Source: Methanolobus mangrovi
GTDB taxonomy: Archaea > Halobacteriota > Methanosarcinia > Methanosarcinales > Methanosarcinaceae
Assembly: GCF_031312535.1 (NCBI RefSeq)
Contig: NZ_CP133594.1
Location: 1,965,934 to 2,029,933, forward strand
Length of the DNA: 64,000 nucleotides
Direction: 5' to 3'
Shown piece after piece: positions 26,172 through 35,650 of the stretch (positions are counted from its first letter, which is position 1; each line of letters begins with the position of its first letter). A model generated the notes under the pieces. That model was not told where the DNA came from. It made no database searches and saw nothing but the letters and a program-made list of their open reading frames with translations. A program made the translations under genes and the position numbers.

Positions 26172-28211
26172 ATGTCAAACATTCCTTCTGATAAAGCCGT
26201 GCTTGTAACATGCGGTCTTCCCTATGCTAACGGGAAAGCTCATGTCGGGCACCTTAGAACATATATTCCTGCAGACATATTTGTGAGGTCACTGAAAAAG
26301 AATTCACAGGAAACAACATTTGTCTGTGGGTCAGATACCCATGGTACTCCTATCGTGGTAAATGCCGAAGAACTTGGTATCACACCAAAGGAACTCGTGC
26401 AGAAATATCACGTCCATTTTGATGAAGTATTCAAAAAGATGGATGTGAGATTCGATGCTTACGGAACAACAGACGATGATACCAATCACAACCGCACGCT
26501 GGATATCGTTGACAGGCTTATCGAGAAAGGCTACGTTTATCCCAAGGTCATAGAGATCGCATATTGTCCACAATGTGACCGTTTCCTGCCTGACAGGTAT
26601 GTCGCAGGTACGTGTCCGCACTGCGGTGAAAAGGCACGTGGCGATGAATGTGACCAGGGATGTGGAAAGCACCTTGAACCGGGCGAGCTAAAAGAACCGG
26701 CATGTACCATATGCAGAGGACCTGCTGAATACAAGGAACAAGAGCACTTCTTCTTCAAACTGTCCGATTTCAAGGACTTCCTGCTTGAACACCTTGAGAA
26801 CCTTGGCGGTACCCTGAATGCCCGTAATTATGCTATTGGATGGATTAAACAGGAGCTTACAGACTGGTGTATCACAAGGAACCTTGAATGGGGTGTAAAA
26901 TTCCCCGGACACGATGACCTTGTTGTTTATGTCTGGGTGGATGCGCCTATCGGTTATATGGCATTCACGGAGCAGTGGGCAGAAGCCACCGGCGGTGACT
27001 GGGAGAAATTCTGGAGAGGCGATTGCCCGATAATCCATTTCATTGGCGGAGATATCATCTACCACCACTGTATTTTCTGGCCTGCAATGCTCAAAGGAGC
27101 TGACTACAGCCAGCCATCTGCGGTTGTTGCATCAGGTATGCTGAAAATTGAGGATAAGACCTTCTCAAAGAGCCGTGGTTATGTGGTCTGGGTAGAGGAG
27201 GATTATCTCGACCATGGTTTCCATCCTGATCTTCTCAGGTATTATCTTGTAAGTTACACCTCACACACAAAAGAGGTCAATTTCTCATGGAAGATATTCC
27301 AGGATAAAATAAACACTGAGCTTGTAGGTGTATTCGGCAATTTCCTGTACAGGAATCTGCTTTTCGCTTTCAAGAACTTCGGTGAGATCCCAGAGGGAGA
27401 GATCGACCCTGAGGTAGTGGAGAAGATAAATTCCACTATTGAAGAGGTCACAAGAGCAAACTCGGAATATGAGTTCAAGAAAGCTGCTGATACTGCAATG
27501 GCCCTTGCATCATACGGAAATTCATACTTCCAGTCAAATGAACCCTGGAAGCTCGTTAAGGAAGATAAGGATGCATGTGGCAAGGTTGTCAAGAACTGCA
27601 TACAACTGGCCAAGGCACTTGTACTGCTGTTCGAACCTATGACCCCAGGTAGTATGGAAATTGCCTGGAAACAGATAGGCATGGAATCTGATGTCCACGC
27701 AGCTACCTATGAAGAAGCAACCGTTCCTGTAGTAAGCGGAACAAAACTGGAAAAGCCTGAGATCCTGTTCACCAAGCTTGAGGATGATAAGATCGAGGAA
27801 ATGGAAAAGATATCCTCAAAACGTGTAAAGGCAGCTATGGCAAAGGAAGCAGGAATCAAGGAAGTAGAAATAATGGAATTCAAAGAAGAAATAGAATATG
27901 ATGATTTTGCAAAGCTCGATATCAGGGTTGGAAAAATCATTTCCGCTGAGAAGATCAAGAAATCAAAGAAACTCCTGCTCCTTCAGGTAGATATCGGCGA
28001 TGAGGAACCAAGGCAGGTCGTTGCAGGCCTTGCAGAACACTACGAGCCTGAAGAGATGATTGGCAAGATCGTTAACGTGCTTGTAAATCTCAAACCTGTA
28101 AAGCTCTGTGGTGTTGAATCCCAGGGAATGCTCCTTGCAGCAGATGCTGGCGAGAGAGTGTCTTTGCTGACAACTGACAAGGATATGGGACCTGGTTCCT
28201 GTATAAGATAA
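26172..28211 (+). CDS. metG: Methionyl-tRNA synthetase
   Basis: This enzyme charges tRNA-Met and supplies initiator tRNA. It is a class I synthetase of 679 residues with HIGH as HVGHLRT, two zinc knuckles ([12 protein letters not shown]...CPHCGE and CDQGCGKHL...CTICRG), the KMSKS loop as FSKSRG, an anticodon domain, and a C-terminal EMAP/Trbp111 tRNA-binding domain ([16 protein letters not shown] to the end). Having two zinc motifs is usual for archaeal MetRS. It has its own hairpin terminator. Confidence 0.95.
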   Translation: MSNIPSDKAVLVTCGLPYANGKAHVGHLRTYIPADIFVRSLKKNSQETTFVCGSDTHGTPIVVNAEELGITPKELVQKYHVHFDEVFKKMDVRFDAYGTTDDDTNHNRTLDIVDRLIEKGYVYPKVIEIAYCPQCDRFLPDRYVAGTCPHCGEKARGDECDQGCGKHLEPGELKEPACTICRGPAEYKEQEHFFFKLSDFKDFLLEHLENLGGTLNARNYAIGWIKQELTDWCITRNLEWGVKFPGHDDLVVYVWVDAPIGYMAFTEQWAEATGGDWEKFWRGDCPIIHFIGGDIIYHHCIFWPAMLKGADYSQPSAVVASGMLKIEDKTFSKSRGYVVWVEEDYLDHGFHPDLLRYYLVSYTSHTKEVNFSWKIFQDKINTELVGVFGNFLYRNLLFAFKNFGEIPEGEIDPEVVEKINSTIEEVTRANSEYEFKKAADTAMALASYGNSYFQSNEPWKLVKEDKDACGKVVKNCIQLAKALVLLFEPMTPGSMEIAWKQIGMESDVHAATYEEATVPVVSGTKLEKPEILFTKLEDDKIEEMEKISSKRVKAAMAKEAGIKEVEIMEFKEEIEYDDFAKLDIRVGKIISAEKIKKSKKLLLLQVDIGDEEPRQVVAGLAEHYEPEEMIGKIVNVLVNLKPVKLCGVESQGMLLAADAGERVSLLTTDKDMGPGSCIR

Positions 28212-28233
28212 ATTCAGATTTCAGTCATTTTTT

Positions 28234-28252
28234 GGATGGGCGAACTGCCCAT
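28234..28252 (+). terminator. Putative terminator of metG
   Basis: A perfect 7-bp stem GATGGGC/GCCCATC with loop GAACT starts 23 bases after the metG stop and is followed by TCATATTTGATTTTTTTTC. Confidence 0.7.
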
Positions 28253-28503
28253 CATATTTGATTTTTTTTCTTTGGATTCTGTTCATCTCTTTTGGCAAGT
28301 TTGATTTTTTGAGATTTTTAGGCTAATTGATTCATTCGTTATATCTGTACAAAGATATCGTTTGTGCCAAATAAAGTAAGATACCCATAGTTAAGGGGTG
28401 CATAAGAGAAGGTTAATTTATTTTTTTATTATACTTCGTTGAATATATCTACATGTTCTTAAATAGAAATAATAAGATATTATAAATTGGGAGGTCATAA
28501 TAT

Positions 28504-28689
28504 ATGACATATACATTAGCCTGTAAAGATATGGGGGTTGCTTGTCCCTTCGTTGCTAAAGGAGAAACCATAGATGAAATGATGGAAGTTGCTGTAAAGC
28601 ACGTCAAAGAAGAACATGGTTATACTGATGAACAATTAAATGATCCTGAAACTCAAAAAGAGATAAAAGCAGCAATCAAGGAAGAATAA
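28504..28689 (+). CDS. DUF1059 family small protein
   Basis: This 61-residue cytoplasmic protein is recognised by MTYTLACKDMGVACPFVAKGET and the helix VAVKHVKEEHGYTDEQL, typical of the DUF1059 family, whose function is unknown. Two cysteines (residues 7 and 14) recall a small metal or redox site. A strong GGGAGGTCA site precedes it. The upstream stretch 28253-28503 is AT-rich with no gene and presumably holds its promoter (for example TTAAATAG at about 28460). Confidence 0.85.
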   Translation: MTYTLACKDMGVACPFVAKGETIDEMMEVAVKHVKEEHGYTDEQLNDPETQKEIKAAIKEE

Positions 28690-28716
28690 AGTCAAATATT
28701 GTAAATTGGGGGTGGC

Positions 28717-28791
28717 ATGCTCATTAAAAAGCAGGTCACATCCGAATTCCTTTTCAATTTAGATCTTTGGTGCTCTACACTTGCCTTATAA
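28717..28791 (+). CDS. Possible 24-residue small protein after DUF1059
   Basis: An ATG at 28717 with an excellent GGGGGTGG site opens a 24-codon frame (MLIKKQVTSE ... STLAL). The 5' context (ATATTGTAAATTGGGGGTGGCAT) nearly repeats the one before DUF1059 (ATATTATAAATTGGGAGGTCAT). This suggests either a small translated frame or a duplicated leader whose gene has decayed. Nothing is known of the peptide. Confidence 0.25.
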   Translation: MLIKKQVTSEFLFNLDLWCSTLAL

Positions 28792-28792
28792 T

Positions 28793-29311
28793 TTATTTCT
28801 CCAACACCATCTCAAGATAAGATGTCCTGATGGAATCCTCTTTTCCAATACCCAATTTATCCAAAAATGAGAATATCTGCTTACTATGGAATTCAATATC
28901 TGATTCAGCAGTAATCTCCACTTCAATGAATTCGCCGAGACTTCCCACGCTGTCAAGGCAGATGGTCATATTTCCATATTTGAAGATCTCTCTTGTCTTT
29001 TTGACAACGCCGGATTCGTAGAATCCCAATGCAAGAAGAATACTTCTGGCATTTCCGCCGTCCACTTCAGTCTCGAATTCCTCGCGGGTCTTGGATACGG
29101 TGTCCAGTTTCTTGCCTTTGTAGGTCATGACTGACCTGCCGTCAACGGAGCGTATCCTAAGTGCTTCATCAGTGTTTGCAAAATCCCTGTGAGGGGCATT
29201 AAAGTAGGTGTCACAGTGATGCTGGACACCTATAAAATTAGCACCCATACCTGCCAGCAGTTCTTTTACCTGCTGGTGGTCGGCACGGGCTTTGACTTCA
29301 ATTTCTAACAT
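28793..29311 (-). CDS. CYTH-domain protein (class IV adenylate cyclase/CyaB-like)
   Basis: The 172-residue CYTH protein has the ExExK motif at residues 3-7 (EIEVKAR) and further charged strands ([46 protein letters not shown]) that line the triphosphate tunnel. Family members hydrolyse triphosphates or make cyclic AMP. Archaeal ones are often named CyaB, but the activity in vivo is unsure. It overlaps the DUF35 gene by seven bases at the end of the mevalonate operon. Confidence 0.85.
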   Translation of the reverse strand: MLEIEVKARADHQQVKELLAGMGANFIGVQHHCDTYFNAPHRDFANTDEALRIRSVDGRSVMTYKGKKLDTVSKTREEFETEVDGGNARSILLALGFYESGVVKKTREIFKYGNMTICLDSVGSLGEFIEVEITAESDIEFHSKQIFSFLDKLGIGKEDSIRTSYLEMVLEK

Positions 29312-29700
29312 TTGTCAGGGACAAATTTGGTACCGTAGTAGATCATACCCTGTTCGCCATCCTGTCCCAGCTTCCTGAATACAGGACTTACTTTCATGCC
29401 GATAGATACGTCTTTAGGATCGCATATTATCTGGCTTGTAAGGCTTGGACCTTCTTCCAGTTTAATAATTCCGAGAACATAAGGAGTCTGGTTCTCAAAA
29501 CCTTCGGCAGCAGTATGGATAACAGTGTATGTCATTACTTCTCCTTTACCGGAGAACTTGAAATCCTCTATCTCACCTTCACGCCTGCATGCAGGACACA
29601 TGTTGCGTGGTGGATAGAAGTAGTCATCACATTTCTTACAGTGTGTGCCTATAAGATTGTACCTTGCTAACTGCTTTCTCCAAAATCGTGGTACTGACAT
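29305..29700 (-). CDS. DUF35 OB-fold zinc-ribbon protein, HMG-CoA synthase/thiolase partner
   Basis: This small scaffold protein joins thiolase and HMG-CoA synthase in archaea so that acetoacetyl-CoA is channelled. The 131 residues have an N-terminal rubredoxin-like zinc ribbon ([18 protein letters not shown]) and an OB fold ([32 protein letters not shown]). The start [10 protein letters not shown] at ATG 29700 follows GGTGAT, which overlaps the thiolase stop codon. The gene order regulator, synthase, thiolase, DUF35 matches the archaeal mevalonate complex. Confidence 0.92.
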   Translation of the reverse strand: MSVPRFWRKQLARYNLIGTHCKKCDDYFYPPRNMCPACRREGEIEDFKFSGKGEVMTYTVIHTAAEGFENQTPYVLGIIKLEEGPSLTSQIICDPKDVSIGMKVSPVFRKLGQDGEQGMIYYGTKFVPDKC

Positions 29701-29705
29701 GATAA

Positions 29706-30878
29706 TCACCTGTTCCTCGAGAATATGTGTACAACAGCAGTCGCCCCGGAACCTCCCACATTGTGGGTCATTCCTATCTCAGCTCCGTCAACCTGACGTT
29801 TTCCGGCTTCTCCACGAAGCTGCTCTACTATCTCAATGGCTTGTTTTACACCGGTGGCTCCCACAGGGTGTCCGCAGGATTTTAGTCCGCCTGAAGTATT
29901 TACAGGTATCCTTCCTCCGATTGCAGTCTCCCCATTCTGGGTTACGATTCCACCTTCTCCTTTCTTTGCAAAGCCAAGATCTTCAATAGCACATATTTCG
30001 GCAATCGTGAAGCAATCGTGGACCTCTACAAGCTGTATGTCCTTTGGTCCCATCTTTGCCATTTCATATGCTCTTCTTCCGGCTACTACACTTGCATCCA
30101 GGGTTGTTATGTCCCTGCGGTCATGAAGTGCAATAGTATCAGATGCCTGTGCTGTTGCCTTCACATAGATTGGGGTATCGGTAAATTCATGGGCGATATC
30201 TGCAGGCGCAAGCACCACAGCAGAAGCACCGTCCGTAATGGGTGAACAATCGAATATGTGAAGTGGATCTGCTACCATTATTGATTTGAGTACAGATTCA
30301 ACGGTTATCGGGCTCTTGTACTGAGCTATGGGGTTATGCTGTCCATTGTGATGGTTCTTCACGGCGACTGATGCTAACTGTTCGCTTGTGGTCCCATATT
30401 TGTGCATATGCATCTTTGCTATCATTGCATATAATCCGGGGAAAGTCGCTCCCATAATACCTTCCCATTCCCTGTCAGCAGCTGCCGCAAGGGCTGATGA
30501 TGCTTTTGCTGAAGGCACATCTGTCATCTTCTCTGCTCCGGCAGCAATGACAATATCATCCATTCCTGAAGCCACAGCATATATTCCCTGTCTCAGTGCC
30601 AGTCCGCCTGAAGCGCAGGCAGCCTCAACACGTGTTGAAGGTACATGAATGTCCTTTGCAAGACCTGAATAATCAGCGATAAGTGCTCCGATGTGCTCCT
30701 GCTCGACAAATTGTCCGCCACTCATGTTCCCGACGAACATTGAGTCTATTTTCCCACCGACTACACCAGCATCGTCAACAGCACCTACTCCTGCCTCAAC
30801 AACGAGGTCCCTGAAGGAACGGTCCCATTGTTCGCCAAATTTTGTGTTCTTGACACCTATGATTGCTACATCTCTCAT
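29706..30878 (-). CDS. Acetyl-CoA C-acetyltransferase (archaeal thiolase)
   Basis: This enzyme condenses two acetyl-CoA to acetoacetyl-CoA, the first step of the mevalonate route to archaeal lipids. The 390-residue protein has the nucleophile Cys88 ([13 protein letters not shown]), [16 protein letters not shown], and the C-terminal [15 protein letters not shown]. It belongs to the archaeal thiolase type that works only with DUF35 and HMG-CoA synthase. A GGTG site lies just before the ATG. Confidence 0.92.
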   Translation of the reverse strand: MRDVAIIGVKNTKFGEQWDRSFRDLVVEAGVGAVDDAGVVGGKIDSMFVGNMSGGQFVEQEHIGALIADYSGLAKDIHVPSTRVEAACASGGLALRQGIYAVASGMDDIVIAAGAEKMTDVPSAKASSALAAAADREWEGIMGATFPGLYAMIAKMHMHKYGTTSEQLASVAVKNHHNGQHNPIAQYKSPITVESVLKSIMVADPLHIFDCSPITDGASAVVLAPADIAHEFTDTPIYVKATAQASDTIALHDRRDITTLDASVVAGRRAYEMAKMGPKDIQLVEVHDCFTIAEICAIEDLGFAKKGEGGIVTQNGETAIGGRIPVNTSGGLKSCGHPVGATGVKQAIEIVEQLRGEAGKRQVDGAEIGMTHNVGGSGATAVVHIFSRNR

Positions 30879-30888
30879 TTTTCACACC

Positions 30889-31938
30889 TCATGCTACCTT
30901 TATCTTTCCTTTGTGTCTCGCATACTTGGAGTAGTCTATGTAGGTTGGGTTTGCAAGCAGTTCCTCAACCTTTGGTGCATTGTCACGTATCTCTTCTATC
31001 CTGTCAGTCACGGTTATGCTGAAAGCATCTCCACCGGCTCCAGATCCAAATGCTGTTGCAAATATACGGTCTCCGGGTTTTGCCTGGTCAAGTGTTGCTG
31101 CTATTCCCATCATGCATGAGCCTGAATATGTGTTTCCAAGCCTTGGGACGACAAGTCCCGGTTTGATCTGTTCCTTGCTGAATCCAAGCATCTTAGCTAC
31201 ACGGGTTGGGAACTTTCCGTTAGGCTGGTGGAAAACTGCGTAATCATAGTCAGCAGGTTTCGTGTCTATTTTTTCCATAAGGCCCTTTGCAGCGTTTGTA
31301 ACATGTTTGAAGTATCCTGGTTCTCCTGTGAACCTGCCGCCGTGTTCAGGATATGGCATACCTTCACGTCTCCAGAAGTCAGGAGTATCGGTTGTAAAAG
31401 AGTATGTATCTTCTATGATAGCTGCAAGTTCTGATTCCTTGTTGCCGATCACATAAGCAACACCGCCTGCCGCGGCAGTGTATTCAAGTGCATCTCCTGG
31501 TGCACCCTGTGCTACATCAGCACCAATAGCAAGTCCGAGGTCTATCATGCCTGAAGAAACAAGTCCCATACATGCCTGAACAGCAGCTGTTCCTGCCTTA
31601 CATGCGAATTCAAAATCAGCAGCAGTAAGGACTGGTGTTGCACCCGTTGCTTCTGCGACGATAGTACTGGTAGGCTTGACAGCATAAGGATGGCTTTCAG
31701 AACCAGTATACACAGCACCTATTCTCTGTGCATCTATGCCTGATCTTGAAACTGCGGCTCTTGCAGCCTCCACTGCAATAGTAGCTGCATCTTCATCAAC
31801 ATCGGGAACTGATTTTTCAAAGACCATCAGTCCTGATTTGAGTATCTCTGCATCGTCTCCCCATACACGGGCGATTTCATCGATCTTAATTCTATATTGT
31901 GGTACATAGGCACCATATGAGACTATCCCTACACTCAT
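30889..31938 (-). CDS. Hydroxymethylglutaryl-CoA synthase
   Basis: This enzyme joins acetyl-CoA with acetoacetyl-CoA to give HMG-CoA for isoprenoid and ether-lipid synthesis. Visible are [17 protein letters not shown], the catalytic Cys113 ([17 protein letters not shown]), [15 protein letters not shown], the histidine in [11 protein letters not shown] and [17 protein letters not shown]. The start at ATG 31938 follows GGTG. In-frame ATG 31953 would add five residues. It is the second gene of the operon. Confidence 0.95.
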   Translation of the reverse strand: MSVGIVSYGAYVPQYRIKIDEIARVWGDDAEILKSGLMVFEKSVPDVDEDAATIAVEAARAAVSRSGIDAQRIGAVYTGSESHPYAVKPTSTIVAEATGATPVLTAADFEFACKAGTAAVQACMGLVSSGMIDLGLAIGADVAQGAPGDALEYTAAAGGVAYVIGNKESELAAIIEDTYSFTTDTPDFWRREGMPYPEHGGRFTGEPGYFKHVTNAAKGLMEKIDTKPADYDYAVFHQPNGKFPTRVAKMLGFSKEQIKPGLVVPRLGNTYSGSCMMGIAATLDQAKPGDRIFATAFGSGAGGDAFSITVTDRIEEIRDNAPKVEELLANPTYIDYSKYARHKGKIKVA

Positions 31939-31962
31939 CTTAACACCGTTCAAATATGATAT

Positions 31963-32703
31963 TTACTCGATAATGTGGTATTCGCTGTATTTTTTCAATG
32001 CTTCTACCATTTCATCAATGTCCATTGTTGTTGCAAGAAGGGGAATCCTGTCAATTTCAGCCATCTTCTTTGCCATCATGTGAACCTCACTTCCACGCAG
32101 TCCGTGCATTACAACAGCCCCAGGTTTCAGGTTTGTGACCCTTATGGCAACCATTGGTGATTTACCACTTGTGACCTTGGTGAATATCATTGCGCGCTCG
32201 GTACTCCACCCGTAGAGTTTCTGGAATTCATGGGACGAAAGCTCGAGAATAGCTTTTTTACTGTCAACAACGGTAAAACCGTAAAGCGGTTTTTCTACTC
32301 CCTTGTTAACGATATCTGCCTGAATGATATTGGCAAGCTTTGCAACCTGCATGGGAAATGTGTATTCATATGTAGCATAAATGGCCTTTGACGTTTTATC
32401 TGCGAAAAGTATCCCCTCATAAGCATGAATTTTCTGCCCTCCCCTCTGCGAATCTATTTCGAGAAGAGCTTCGACTATTCTGCTCACAATAAGTGTGCCC
32501 GGAGATTTCCTCCTGCCACTTTCATAGTCACTGATAACGGATGGAGAAACACTCAGATAACCGGAAAGGTCAGTCTGTGCGATCTCGAAGTTCAATCGCC
32601 ATTTTTTCAAGGTCTCGCCAGGTTTCTCAGATAGCGTAATCTCGCCTGCCATCTTTTCTGCAAGACGCTGGCGAACCATTCCATGCGATTCGTCTTCATT
32701 CAT
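31963..32703 (-). CDS. HTH (XRE-type) regulator of the mevalonate operon
   Basis: The 246-residue protein has an XRE helix-turn-helix (LKKWRLNFEIAQTDLSGYLSVSPSVISDYESGRRKSPG, about 32-69) and a C-terminal part of about 150 residues including GFTVVDSKKAILELSSHEFQKLYGWSTERAMIF and VTNLKPGAVVMHGLRGSEV. Genes of this type accompany HMG-CoA synthase in many euryarchaea, so control of lipid synthesis is likely. The last part might sense a metabolite. It ends 24 bases before the HMG-CoA synthase start. An AACGAA/TTCGTT palindrome lies upstream. Confidence 0.85.
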   Translation of the reverse strand: MNEDESHGMVRQRLAEKMAGEITLSEKPGETLKKWRLNFEIAQTDLSGYLSVSPSVISDYESGRRKSPGTLIVSRIVEALLEIDSQRGGQKIHAYEGILFADKTSKAIYATYEYTFPMQVAKLANIIQADIVNKGVEKPLYGFTVVDSKKAILELSSHEFQKLYGWSTERAMIFTKVTSGKSPMVAIRVTNLKPGAVVMHGLRGSEVHMMAKKMAEIDRIPLLATTMDIDEMVEALKKYSEYHIIE

Positions 32704-32740
32704 GCTTTATATTCCTAAGGGTAGATTAACATATATATTT

Positions 32741-32758
32741 AACGAATACAAGTTCGTT
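32741..32758. promoter_or_regulatory. Palindrome upstream of the mevalonate operon regulator
   Basis: A perfect inverted repeat AACGAA (32741-32746), TACAAG, TTCGTT (32753-32758) lies in the divergent gap between the regulator and the Cas4-like gene. It is just upstream of the regulator's TATA-like run (at about 32728-32740 on the minus strand), and its size fits a dimeric HTH operator. Binding by the regulator itself is inference. Confidence 0.55.
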
Positions 32759-32826
32759 TATTGTCGATTAGCTCGCAACCAAAACATTTGTTTATTTATA
32801 CTATGGTATATATCCACTATAAAAAT

Positions 32827-33645
32827 ATGTTTCTTAAAAATGAAAAAATAAAAATAACGGTTTCCGAATTATCCGTATATTTTTCATGCGCGAGGAAGTT
32901 ATATTACTCATGCCGCGGCCATGAACCCATATATTCTTCTCCGCTTTCATATGTAGAGCACATTATACTAAAAGAGATGGCCATGTCCTTTTCTCATCTG
33001 CTGAACACCCCTTCGTCAAAAGACGATGTTTTATATGAGGATATCGAAAGAGTGCTTACACAGGTACTGGAAGATATACTCCTGATCTACCCGGATGAAA
33101 TGGAAGGAGTTGCGCCTGAAGTAATCGATGAGGCATCAGAACATATAAAGGAGTATTTTGATGATATGCGCCAGAATCTGTCTTCGCAGGCCAAAGTTCA
33201 TGATATATCCCGACTGGCTGAAAAACTATTACTTTTGGATAAAGAGCCTTTCATGTATTCTGAAAAACTCAATGTTACAGGCATTCCTTACAGACTTGTG
33301 GAAATTGATGGTTCTTTCATTCCTGTTGTTATCAAAACGAGCAGTGTTCCCGAAAATGGCGTGTGGGTAAGCGACAGGTTACATCTGACTTCTTTTGCAA
33401 TGCTTGCTGAAGATATATATGGCAGCACTGTAAAATCCGGTTTTGTCCTGTATGCAAGATCAGGACTTTTCAGGAAGGTCAGCATACATTCAACCGACCG
33501 CAGGCAGGTCCTGCAGGCCATCAGCCGTGTCAGGAAAATAAAAGAAGGAACAATGCCTGATAAAAAAGAAAGTCCGCTGTGCAATAGCTGTAGTTATTCT
33601 GATATGTGTAAAGTAAAAGCTTCTTTTGCATCAAAATTTTTCTAA
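32827..33645 (+). CDS. Solo Cas4-like PD-(D/E)xK family protein, probably inactive
   Basis: The 272-residue protein has the layout of Cas4/DUF83 iron-sulphur nucleases: an N-terminal cysteine in FSCARKLYYS and three C-terminal cysteines in CNSCSYSDMC that would hold a 4Fe-4S cluster. The nuclease core should read roughly GxPD...E-x-K. Here it reads GIPYRLVEIDGSFIPVVIKTS, so the first aspartate and the acidic residue before the lysine are missing. No CRISPR array or other cas gene is near. The start ATG 32827 (MFLKNEKIKI) follows a TATA run at about 32790-32798. A role in DNA binding or repair is possible. Confidence 0.7.
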   Translation: MFLKNEKIKITVSELSVYFSCARKLYYSCRGHEPIYSSPLSYVEHIILKEMAMSFSHLLNTPSSKDDVLYEDIERVLTQVLEDILLIYPDEMEGVAPEVIDEASEHIKEYFDDMRQNLSSQAKVHDISRLAEKLLLLDKEPFMYSEKLNVTGIPYRLVEIDGSFIPVVIKTSSVPENGVWVSDRLHLTSFAMLAEDIYGSTVKSGFVLYARSGLFRKVSIHSTDRRQVLQAISRVRKIKEGTMPDKKESPLCNSCSYSDMCKVKASFASKFF

Positions 33646-33693
33646 GGCAGGTTTGCCAAAAAGTATTTAAAACTTCAATCTCGAGGATGCACA

Positions 33694-35598
33694 ATGTCAA
33701 AAGCTCTTTACCTCGGCGAATTGCTCCTTTACTGGTGCCCCTCATGTAATGTTCCTGTGCTTGGAAAAGAATGTTCCTGTGGAACTTCAACAAAACAGGT
33801 AACTGTAACTCCTCCGGGAGATATACGCCCTGCTTTTCCGTATGATATAGACCTTGTCAATAAACTCTCAATTGAACAGTTCAATGCCCCGCTGATAACT
33901 GATGAACGAGTAGTGGTCATGAATAAGTCCCCTTATGACGACCGCATGGATGAGGTGATTGTTGACGGTGAGGTCATAGGAACTATCCGTTTTGAACTCG
34001 AACACCTGAAATGGGTCTTGCTCCTAAGGCTGAATGGTGCACGTCGTATATTTGATAATGCTGATCACAAAACCCTTAAAAGCTGGGTGTCCGTTGACGA
34101 GGGAGCTGAAAAATTCATCCTTGGCGGTGCAAGTCTACTTGCCCCCGGAGTTAAAGATGCTGATCCCTCTATCGAGGAAATGAATGAAGTAGTAGTCCTG
34201 ACCCACGATGGAAAAGTGCTTGGTACAGGCCGTTCCCGTATGAGTGGGGAACAAATGCTTGAAAGGGGCAAAGGTGTTGCCGTTAAAGTGCGGTCCAAGG
34301 AAGAGCCTGCAGAACTCTCAATTCCCTGCGGAGGACAAACCTGGGATGACGTTGTAAAAGCAAATGAGGTCTATATGAATGACTTTGTAGACCGTTCCCG
34401 CAAATTCATCGAGAATGTCGCATCTTCTGTGAATCGTCCGGCAACAGTATCATATTCCGGCGGAAAGGACAGTCTTGCAGTGCTTCATCTTGTCAGTGAA
34501 TGCCTTGATGATTACACTCTTCTTTTTGCCGATACCGGCATCGAGTTCCCTGAAACTGTGCAGAATGTCCACGATGTTGCGCAGCGCTATGGTAAACCTC
34601 TGAACATGATAAGCTCTGGTGATGCTTTCTGGGATTCAGTGGATAGCTTTGGTCCACCCAGTGTGGAAGTTCGCTGGTGCTGTAAGGTTTGTAAACTTGG
34701 TCCCATTACACAGATAATCAACGATAATTATGAGGGTGGGTGTCTCACCTTTATAGGGCAGAGAAAATATGAATCCAGCACAAGAGCTAAAAGTGAGCGC
34801 GTCTGGAAGAACCCCTGGGTTGGAAATCAGGTAGCTGCAGCGCCAATTCAGAGCTGGACTGCTATGCACGTCTGGCTGTATATCTTCAAGAATGATCTTC
34901 TGTTCAATCCGATGTATGAGAATGGCTTTGACAGGATAGGATGCTGGTTGTGCCCTTCCTGTTCACTGGCTGATCTTGTAAGGCTCAAGGAAACCCATCC
35001 TGAAATGGAAAAGAAGCTTAACGATTACCTGCTCCCCTATGCGCAGCGCATGGGCCTTTCGGAAGAATGGGTCAAACACGGTTTTTGGAGATGGAAGGAT
35101 TTGCCACCTCAACTGAAGGAAATCGCAAAGAAAAAAGGAATTTGTTTTATTCCAACAGGCAGCAATGAAAATAACCTGAACTTTGCCATAACTTCCGGAT
35201 ATCGTCCATGTAAACAAGGTGGCATATCTGCTGAAGGTGGATTTGATGGCCCGGTTGACCTGGAAAGACTCGAGCACACAGGAATGCTGGAAGCAGTAGG
35301 AAAGGCATCTTACATGGAAGGTGTGGCTATGGTTTCCCATGGCGAAGACCGTGCGCAGGTATTTGCTTCAGGCAGTGTTACTGCGAGAAGTGATTCTGAC
35401 AGGGATGCAAGAAGGCTCATGAAAAAAGTCGAACTCTCTGTGAGAAGAGCTCTGCTTTGCAGCGGCTGCGGAGTCTGTGTGGGCAAATGTAGCCACAGAG
35501 CTATTAAAATGAAGAAAGGACTTGCCATTATTAACGAAGGATGTATACATTGTGGAAACTGCATCGACGTCTGTCCCGTTGTCAAATTCAATTCCTGA
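33694..35598 (+). CDS. PAPS-reductase-like / PUA / ferredoxin fusion protein
   Basis: This 634-residue multidomain protein is found in methanogens. It has an N-terminal zinc ribbon (CPSCNVPVLGKECSC), a PUA-like region (about 120-210), an adenine-nucleotide alpha-hydrolase domain of the PAPS-reductase type with the PP-loop SGGKDS (about 253-258) and CCKVCKLGP plus WLCPSC, and two 4Fe-4S sites at the C-terminus (CSGCGVCVGKCS and CIHCGNCIDVCP). PUA and PP-loop together suggest RNA modification or sulphur transfer rather than sulphate assimilation. No sulphate genes are near. The substrate is unknown. Confidence 0.82.
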   Translation: MSKALYLGELLLYWCPSCNVPVLGKECSCGTSTKQVTVTPPGDIRPAFPYDIDLVNKLSIEQFNAPLITDERVVVMNKSPYDDRMDEVIVDGEVIGTIRFELEHLKWVLLLRLNGARRIFDNADHKTLKSWVSVDEGAEKFILGGASLLAPGVKDADPSIEEMNEVVVLTHDGKVLGTGRSRMSGEQMLERGKGVAVKVRSKEEPAELSIPCGGQTWDDVVKANEVYMNDFVDRSRKFIENVASSVNRPATVSYSGGKDSLAVLHLVSECLDDYTLLFADTGIEFPETVQNVHDVAQRYGKPLNMISSGDAFWDSVDSFGPPSVEVRWCCKVCKLGPITQIINDNYEGGCLTFIGQRKYESSTRAKSERVWKNPWVGNQVAAAPIQSWTAMHVWLYIFKNDLLFNPMYENGFDRIGCWLCPSCSLADLVRLKETHPEMEKKLNDYLLPYAQRMGLSEEWVKHGFWRWKDLPPQLKEIAKKKGICFIPTGSNENNLNFAITSGYRPCKQGGISAEGGFDGPVDLERLEHTGMLEAVGKASYMEGVAMVSHGEDRAQVFASGSVTARSDSDRDARRLMKKVELSVRRALLCSGCGVCVGKCSHRAIKMKKGLAIINEGCIHCGNCIDVCPVVKFNS

Positions 35599-35650
35599 TG
35601 CTGACCAGAAACCTTATAGTATATATTCCCCAATCTTATACGGTGATTTT

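Noticed and set aside
32827-33645. CRISPR-Cas locus suggested by the Cas4-like protein
   Set aside because: No repeat array or other cas genes are present in the window; stand-alone Cas4-like proteins are common in archaea.
35522-35650. N-terminal extension of purH overlapping the upstream gene
   Set aside because: The conserved protein begins at TTG 35651 with a GGTGA site; the extension reads through the ferredoxin coding region of the previous gene.
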